A stretch of DNA of 10,792 bases, from contig CACZPV010000319.1 in assembly GCA_902783065.1 (NCBI GenBank), positions 1 through 10,792 on the forward strand. The letters run 5' to 3'. Source of the DNA: an uncultured Ruminococcus sp. (GTDB lineage: Bacteria > Bacillota > Clostridia > Oscillospirales > Acutalibacteraceae). A model generated the notes under the pieces. It had not been told where the DNA came from and searched no databases. It was given only the letters and a program-made list of their open reading frames with translations. Positions within the stretch are counted from its first letter, which is position 1. Every line of letters begins with the position of its first letter. Positions 6,185 to 10,792 of the stretch are shown in pieces. Made by a program: the position numbers and the translations under genes.

Positions 6185-9100
6185 TTAGCCTTTATACAAT
6201 TCATATGAATCATTCCAGTTGAATTCTTTATCATAGTCTGTTGAATCTTTGATTGGATCGTTGTTTGGTTTGTTTTCGGGAATACGGGGATCGGGGAAGA
6301 AGAGGTCGTTATCATAGATTATGAATCCGTTTTCAGAACGTGAGGTATAAGGTCGTTTTTCTTCATTATTATATGGGTTGTAAACATACCAGTTATTATC
6401 GGTATTATCATAACTGAAAGTGAAAAATTTCCATCTTATTTTCAGATCCTGATATCCTGCAAAAGCCTGAGGAGCAATTTCAGTAACTTCTTCGGGAACA
6501 GTAAATTCGCTGGTTGTTTCAGGAAGCTGACAAGATATAATCTTTGTCATATCTGAGGTATATATAACATTATCTTTATTTTTGAAGTTCGGATTGTCCG
6601 GATCGATTTCTATTTTTACGGTCGGGTATCTTTTAAAGAATTCATCCGGAATTGATGTTACATTATTCGTTATTCTAAGTATATCAAATGAACGATCAAA
6701 AATAAAGCTTCTGTCTTCCAATTCTTCTGTATCAATGCCCATAGCAGGATCATTGTTCAGTTCATCAATGTACCATATATTATCATTTTTTACCACAAGG
6801 GACTTATCATCGGGTGATTTTGTTGTGTAATAAATACCATTCATATACAGCTCCCCTTGCGGCTGATCGGAATACCATTTGGTATTAGTGAATGCATAGG
6901 GGTCGAATTGTGCCTGCTCAGACAGGCAGTCAATATTTTCAAGACTGCTGCAATTATCGAACGCATTTGCACCGATATAGCGAATACTTTCCGGAAGTGT
7001 TATGGAAGTAAGCGAGGTACATCCCTGAAAAGCATTGATATCAATTTTCTCCAGATTATCAAAAAAAGTGACTGATTCAAGTCCAGTGCAGCCTGAAAAA
7101 GCTGACTTACCAATTTCTGTTAGTGAAGGTGGTAAAATAACACTTTTGAGGCGAAATTGATTCATAAAAGCATCATCATCAATTTTCTGAAGTCCATCAG
7201 GTAAAATAACATTCCCGGTCAGCAACCATTGTTCCCGAGGCATATAACTGCCTCCGATAATTTTGCTGACATTACCTTCTATAATAAGATTTTTGTCGTA
7301 TCGCAGAAAATGAAAGTTGCTCAGATCAAAAGCAGCAGGCTCGTCACCAACGTCTATAATCAGTGTTTCAGGGGAAAGGTACTGATATTCTTCGTTGTCA
7401 TCGTATTCGATTATTTCTGACGAGTTCAGGTAGTCCACATCCGGACCGAACATTTTGTTCAGCGAAGCTATGTAATCACTTCGGATTTTACCGGTTATCT
7501 GATCGTTACTGCTGATTTCAGGGGTGAGATTGATGGTAAATGTTTTCAGATCACAATTAGCAAATACACTTTGTCCGAGAAACATTATTGATGAAGATAA
7601 AGAAGCAGTTTCTACAGGAGTATTAAAAAAAGCATAATCTCCGAGAAAAATCAGGCTGTCCGGCATAACAGCGTTTTTCAGACCGCTGTTCCGGAAGGCT
7701 CTCTTTTCAATGTTTTCCAGCTGATTTCCAAATGTAAAGGAGGAAAGGGATGTACAGTTTTCGAATGCAGATTCACCAATCATTTCCAGATTCGGGAGCG
7801 GCGATACAGTCTCAAGCTCTTTACAGCCATAAAAGGCATCAGAACCTATTTCGGTTACATACTGACTTGCTTTTACCTCTTTCAGAGAACCGCAGTTATA
7901 GAACAAATTGGAAGGAATATAGTGCATACTTGCTGGGAGCGTAACTGAAGTCAGTGTCGTATTGTTTTGGAAAGGTGAATTACCTCTGATGACGGAGGTA
8001 ATAGCAACAGTATTGGTTGTGCCGTTGGACCATTGTTCCGTTATATGTTCCGGAATAACAAGCTCTGTCTGATTGCCCGAATAGCTGACCAACATTGCTT
8101 CATTAGTGTCATCGTATACTTTAAAGGTATATCCGCTGTCGGTTGTGACATAATGACTTGTTGAGCGATTGACCGGAGTGCTTTCAACAGAATCCGGAAC
8201 GTTATTGACAGCGTCGGGAGTGTAGTCAACAACAGGTTGTTCAGAAACAGCAGTGATAACATCCGGGGATTCAGCAGGTAAAAGACCATACTGGATATCG
8301 GTCGGCGTCTGAACATACTGCATATTATTGTAATCCGGGCGGCTGTATTGTGTATCCTCTGTTATTCCGGAGTTACCGCGGCTGCCGGATGCTTCAATAA
8401 ATTGCGTATCTCCCGGCACATATATTGTATTGTCATGCCATATTTCCCGTACTTCGGGAGGACTTTGTGTATTATTATTAAGGTAAATATATCGTACCGA
8501 TTCGCCGGCGGATGAATTTTCCGTATCCGGTTCGGAAGTGTCAGGAACAGACGGCTGTCCCGGCATTTGTATAATTTCGGATGTTTCCGGTATAGTTATT
8601 ACTTTTTTGTTAGCATTGTCAGATTGGATAAAAGGCATTACAAAGAATGTTGCAGTAAGTATTGCAGCAGAAATTCCGACAGACAGCTTGGCAGAAAGAG
8701 AATAACCTAATGTATGTGATAATCCTGATGCCGTTATATTTGTAATTCCCGAAGCAGCACTATTGATAACATGGGGTGAAGGAAGATTTTGTGTGATAAA
8801 ACGCATATTCTGCATAGGCTTTATTGTTTCGGAAACACTTGTAATAATATCCGGAAGACTTTCTTCCGCATCGAGATGATAAAGCTTGATTCCCTGTTTT
8901 TCATAGGCGAGTATTTTCTGCTTGATCTCGTTCCTTGCATAACTCAGACGGCTTTTTACCGTACCGGGTTTAACGTTAAGCTCATTTGAAATTTCTTCAA
9001 TACTCATTCCGGAATAATAATGCATAAAGACGACATTCTTATGCTTTTCGCTCAGGTTCATTACAATACCGAGGATCATTTTCTGTGTTTCAGCCTTATC

Positions 9101-9457
9101 CAGTGTAGCATGGGGAAGAAATTTGGTGAAATCACCGCTTTCCGTTGTAGAAGTAACCTCAACTATATTTTTATCTTCACTGTCAGAAATAATATCATGT
9201 TTATCCCTTTTAAAATTCAGACATTTATTGACAACCATTCTTCTGATCCATGAATGGAAAGCAGCCGGGCTGCGCAGAGTGTTTAGTTTTTGCATGGCAT
9301 ATATAAAAACATCCTGTGCTATATCTTCAGCTTCGTGTTCATCGCCAATCATTGTTTTTGCAGCTGTAAAAAGTTCTTTGTAATAGATCTGATACAGCCT
9401 TTCTATGGCGCTGTTATCTCCATTCTGAGCAGATATAACCAATTCATTCAAATTCAT
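6185..9457 (-). CDS. Membrane-tethered ECF sigma factor fused to a BspA-type LRR sensor domain
   Basis: One uninterrupted 1090-residue frame has four parts. Residues 1-190 are a complete ECF sigma factor: region 2 (about 18-85, with AEDIAQDVFIYAMQ and FHSWIRRMVVNKCLNFKRD) and region 4 (about 127-183, with HYYSGMSIEEISNELNVKPG then TVKSRLSYAR). A hydrophobic helix lies at about 256-277. Residues 285-440 are a Pro/Ser/Thr/acidic linker of the type that crosses a cell wall. Residues about 500-1005 hold three blocks of BspA-type LRR_5 repeats, with units such as LTSVTLPASMHYIPSNLFYN and GLESVTFFDNLEKIDINAF. The acidic tail (1010-1090) has no LPXTG signal. The ATG has AAGAGGG six bases upstream and aligns with the paralogue at 9722-10288. 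Sigma inside, LRRs outside is the expected topology. Release by proteolysis is inferred. No separate anti-sigma gene adjoins it, so the fused part may take that role. Confidence 0.9.
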   Translation of the reverse strand: MNLNELVISAQNGDNSAIERLYQIYYKELFTAAKTMIGDEHEAEDIAQDVFIYAMQKLNTLRSPAAFHSWIRRMVVNKCLNFKRDKHDIISDSEDKNIVEVTSTTESGDFTKFLPHATLDKAETQKMILGIVMNLSEKHKNVVFMHYYSGMSIEEISNELNVKPGTVKSRLSYARNEIKQKILAYEKQGIKLYHLDAEESLPDIITSVSETIKPMQNMRFITQNLPSPHVINSAASGITNITASGLSHTLGYSLSAKLSVGISAAILTATFFVMPFIQSDNANKKVITIPETSEIIQMPGQPSVPDTSEPDTENSSAGESVRYIYLNNNTQSPPEVREIWHDNTIYVPGDTQFIEASGSRGNSGITEDTQYSRPDYNNMQYVQTPTDIQYGLLPAESPDVITAVSEQPVVDYTPDAVNNVPDSVESTPVNRSTSHYVTTDSGYTFKVYDDTNEAMLVSYSGNQTELVIPEHITEQWSNGTTNTVAITSVIRGNSPFQNNTTLTSVTLPASMHYIPSNLFYNCGSLKEVKASQYVTEIGSDAFYGCKELETVSPLPNLEMIGESAFENCTSLSSFTFGNQLENIEKRAFRNSGLKNAVMPDSLIFLGDYAFFNTPVETASLSSSIMFLGQSVFANCDLKTFTINLTPEISSNDQITGKIRSDYIASLNKMFGPDVDYLNSSEIIEYDDNEEYQYLSPETLIIDVGDEPAAFDLSNFHFLRYDKNLIIEGNVSKIIGGSYMPREQWLLTGNVILPDGLQKIDDDAFMNQFRLKSVILPPSLTEIGKSAFSGCTGLESVTFFDNLEKIDINAFQGCTSLTSITLPESIRYIGANAFDNCSSLENIDCLSEQAQFDPYAFTNTKWYSDQPQGELYMNGIYYTTKSPDDKSLVVKNDNIWYIDELNNDPAMGIDTEELEDRSFIFDRSFDILRITNNVTSIPDEFFKRYPTVKIEIDPDNPNFKNKDNVIYTSDMTKIISCQLPETTSEFTVPEEVTEIAPQAFAGYQDLKIRWKFFTFSYDNTDNNWYVYNPYNNEEKRPYTSRSENGFIIYDNDLFFPDPRIPENKPNNDPIKDSTDYDKEFNWNDSYELYKG

Positions 9458-9525
9458 TATTTACCCTCTTTTCACTTCTGTAAATTTCTTGTGGCTTTTA
9501 TCAAAGCGGAAATTCATATAAATTT

Positions 9526-9533
9526 GGACGTCC
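9526..9533. promoter_or_regulatory. GGACGTCC palindrome in the sigma-LRR leader
   Basis: A perfect 8-bp palindrome lies 69 bp upstream of the sigma-LRR start, in otherwise very AT-rich sequence. It could be an operator or part of an autoregulatory promoter. An 8-bp match can occur by chance. Confidence 0.25.
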
Positions 9534-9681
9534 CTAATAATTTGTTTTCATAAATTATCTGCCATAAGAGTTTTGAATTGATTTTTTCTGATGAACAATT
9601 TGTTTCCCATAATAGTGTAATTGCAAGTGGAAGTTATGAGTTATTTATTTTAGAAATTTCAATGTTTTCATCATTTATTAT

Positions 9682-9710
9682 ATTATATATAAAAAGATTA
9701 ATCAATTCAA
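9682..9710 (-). promoter_or_regulatory. Predicted promoter for the sigma-LRR gene
   Basis: On the - strand TTGAAT (9710-9705) and TATAAT (9687-9682) are 17 bp apart, giving a start near 9675 and a leader of about 215 nt. It begins right after the upstream sigma gene, so the sigma-LRR gene would have its own transcript. The region 9458-9721 contains no gene and is extremely AT-rich, so the match could be fortuitous. Confidence 0.45.
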
Positions 9711-9721
9711 TTTGCAAATAT

Positions 9722-10288
9722 TTATTCTCTTTTTTTATGTGACAGATATTTTTTTTCTATGCTCGTTCGTGCATAACTTAGTCTGCTTTTTACTGTACCT
9801 GTTTTGAGTTTCAGTGCAAATGAAATCTCTTTGATAGTCATTCCTTTATAGTAGTGCATTATGACAACCTCTCTGTGCTTTGGAGGCAGGTCTTTTACAA
9901 TACAATTGACGGTATCTCTTGTTTCCTTTGCATCCAGAATTTCAAAAGGATGAAACGAAAACTCCTTCTCAAATATTTTATTCCGGTATGCGGGATTGAT
10001 AATAATTCCATTTAATGAAGGACTTTCACGATTGTCTCTTAAATAGTTTCTGCATTTATTTACGGCGACCGATTTCAGCCATGATGAAAAAGCAGTTGTT
10101 TTTTTCAGTGTACCGATTCTGCATATCATACTGACAAATACATCACTTGTAATATCTTCTGCTGTGTGATGGTTTCCGGTAAAATCGTATGTAATCTTAT
10201 AGATTTCGTTATAATATTTTTCATAAAGCTGTTCAATAGCAAAGGAATCTCCCTGTTGAGCTGCCGTGACAAGTTCTGTCAGCCTCAA
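9722..10288 (-). CDS. ECF sigma factor, paralogue of the fused sigma domain
   Basis: The protein is a 188-residue ECF sigma factor with region 2 (about 18-85, including AEDITSDVFVSMICRIGTL and AFSSWLKSVAVNKCRNYLRD) and region 4 (about 126-178, HYYKGMTIKEIS then GTVKSRLSYAR). It aligns end to end with residues 1-190 of the sigma-LRR protein. It shares the ELV..AQ.GD..AIE.LY..YY start and the GTVKSRLSYAR recognition helix, but stops after region 4 with no membrane segment. The start is uncertain. The frame opens at a TTG at 10324 with a weak, close AAAAGG. The TTG at 10288 has AAGGCGG at 10304-10298 and gives MRLTELVTAAQQGD, which matches the paralogue's start, so it is preferred. No anti-sigma gene lies beside it; the next - strand gene is its fused paralogue. 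It is divergent from the secreted protein at 10609. Confidence 0.87.
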   Translation of the reverse strand: MRLTELVTAAQQGDSFAIEQLYEKYYNEIYKITYDFTGNHHTAEDITSDVFVSMICRIGTLKKTTAFSSWLKSVAVNKCRNYLRDNRESPSLNGIIINPAYRNKIFEKEFSFHPFEILDAKETRDTVNCIVKDLPPKHREVVIMHYYKGMTIKEISFALKLKTGTVKSRLSYARTSIEKKYLSHKKRE

Positions 10289-10426
10289 TCTTATGCACCG
10301 CCTTATACTAATACCTGAAAACAAACAGCCTTTTCGAAAAATATTCTGATAAATCCAAGTCTGCTTTCTATCGGGAATCAGTATTAATTACTTAATCTAT
10401 AAAATAGAACCGTAACCAAAGTCAGA

Positions 10427-10477
10427 GGTTCAAAAAAAATAATTTTTTTTGCTTTTTTCTTTAAAATTTTTTGAACC
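10427..10477. repeat. AT-rich inverted repeat with GAACC ends
   Basis: GGTTCAAAAAA (10427-10437) and TTTTTTGAACC (10467-10477) are perfect 11-bp inverted arms around a 29-bp A/T-dominated centre. A third GAACC lies at 10408-10412. The repeat sits in the region between the divergent sigma gene and the secreted-protein gene. It may be a regulatory site; on either strand the tracts could also act as a weak terminator-like structure. Confidence 0.5.
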
Positions 10478-10505
10478 ATATGTTTTTGTATTGTTTCTAT
10501 ATTTA

Positions 10506-10523
10506 CAGAGAATCAATTCTCTG
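10506..10523. promoter_or_regulatory. 18-bp palindrome, operator-like
   Basis: CAGAGAATCAATTCTCTG is an inverted repeat with 8-bp perfect arms and a 2-bp centre, about 90 bp before the secreted-protein start. Symmetry of this kind suits a dimeric regulator. No matching regulator gene is evident in the window. Confidence 0.4.
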
Positions 10524-10538
10524 GCGGATTTTGCCTGA

Positions 10539-10581
10539 TTTCAGCTGATTCTTCATAAAATAATTTCGCACTCAGCTGAAA
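10539..10581. promoter_or_regulatory. Paired TCAGCTGA sites or 10-bp leader hairpin
   Basis: The self-complementary octamer TCAGCTGA occurs at 10541-10548 and 10572-10579, 31 bp apart, close to three helical turns. In RNA, TTTCAGCTGA (10539-10548) can pair with TCAGCTGAAA (10572-10581) over 10 bp, just before the ribosome binding site at 10595. A possible -10 box TAAAAT (10556-10561) lies between them, but its -35 is poor. The pair may be operators or a leader structure. Confidence 0.4.
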
Positions 10582-10608
10582 AATATTATTTAACGGAGGT
10601 ACATAATC

Positions 10609-10792
10609 ATGAAACGCAAAACAATGAAAAAGGTCATATCCGGTATGATGGCACTGGCTATGATTGCAGGCACAGGAGTAGTCGCAGAAACCGGTACGGT
10701 ATTTGATACCGGCATTACGGTTAATGCGGCACAAAGCAAAGTACAGAAAAGCGGGGAGTTCTATTACATAGTCAAAAGTGACGGAACTGTAA
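10609..10792 (+). CDS. Secreted protein, probable BspA-like LRR surface protein (3' end outside window)
   Basis: The first 61 residues are visible and the frame runs off the window end. The ATG at 10609 has a consensus GGAGGT (10595-10600) eight bases upstream. The N-terminus is a signal peptide: a basic start MKRKTMKK, a hydrophobic core VISGMMALAMIAGTGVVA, and candidate cleavage sites after VVA or after TVNA. The mature start, GEFYYIVKSDGTV, resembles the strand that opens BspA-like LRR proteins (usually xYxVNxDGTVTIT), which are abundant secreted proteins in Ruminococcus. The LRR assignment is inference because no repeat is inside the window. The gene is divergent from the sigma gene at 9722-10288, with palindromes in the shared upstream region. 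Confidence 0.75.
   Translation, partial: MKRKTMKKVISGMMALAMIAGTGVVAETGTVFDTGITVNAAQSKVQKSGEFYYIVKSDGTV

Noticed and set aside
8041..8316. 91-codon - strand frame inside the sigma-LRR gene
   Set aside because: It is a different frame of the linker region, where biased composition keeps the alternative frame open.
6185..9457. Two separate genes (sigma factor and LRR protein) joined by an error
   Set aside because: The frame is continuous through the TM and linker with no stop or compositional break, there is no internal ribosome binding site with a signal-peptide start at the junction, and the TM helix after the sigma domain makes a coherent single topology. It is still listed as a check.
10513..10734. 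73-codon - strand frame at the right edge
   Set aside because: It is antisense to the signal peptide and ribosome binding site of the secreted-protein gene, and has no start signal.

Overview
The window looks like chromosome from an AT-rich anaerobic Firmicute, most likely Ruminococcus or a close relative in the Oscillospiraceae. The evidence is the low GC content, strong GGAGG-type ribosome binding sites, an archaeal/eukaryal-type short prolyl-tRNA synthetase, an ECF sigma factor paired with a DUF4179-type membrane protein, and BspA-like leucine-rich repeat (LRR) proteins. Genus is an inference from protein style, not a database result.

Positions 1-2685 (+ strand) are housekeeping. The 3' part of aroE is followed by a complete aroK (shikimate pathway). 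After a near-consensus promoter and a leader of about 190 nt without recognisable T-box motifs comes proS, closed by a 14-bp terminator at 2710-2744. Positions 2745-2926 hold no gene, but contain several hairpins between the convergent ends of proS and the next gene.

Positions 2927-4788 (- strand) are a translationally coupled pair: an ECF-like sigma factor and a one-TM DUF4179-like protein, its probable membrane partner and regulator. Positions 5070-5828 (+ strand) encode a Cu/Zn superoxide dismutase without a signal peptide and a small proline-rich protein of unknown function. A 350-bp gene-free stretch (5829-6184) follows. It carries a candidate structured RNA and a bidirectional terminator shared with the gene arriving from the other side.

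Positions 6185-9457 (- strand) hold the most unusual gene: one uninterrupted 1090-residue frame joining a complete N-terminal ECF sigma factor, one predicted transmembrane helix, a Pro/Ser/Thr/acidic linker and a long BspA-type LRR domain. It reads as a membrane-tethered sigma factor with its own extracellular sensor. Just upstream, 9722-10288 (- strand) encodes a clear paralogue of the sigma part alone. Divergent from that, at the right edge (10609 onward, + strand), begins a secreted protein whose mature start resembles BspA-like LRR proteins. The roughly 320-bp divergent region has several palindromes that could be regulatory sites. My working model, an inference, is that the two related sigma factors and the LRR surface protein form a local surface-sensing and surface-protein regulation module.
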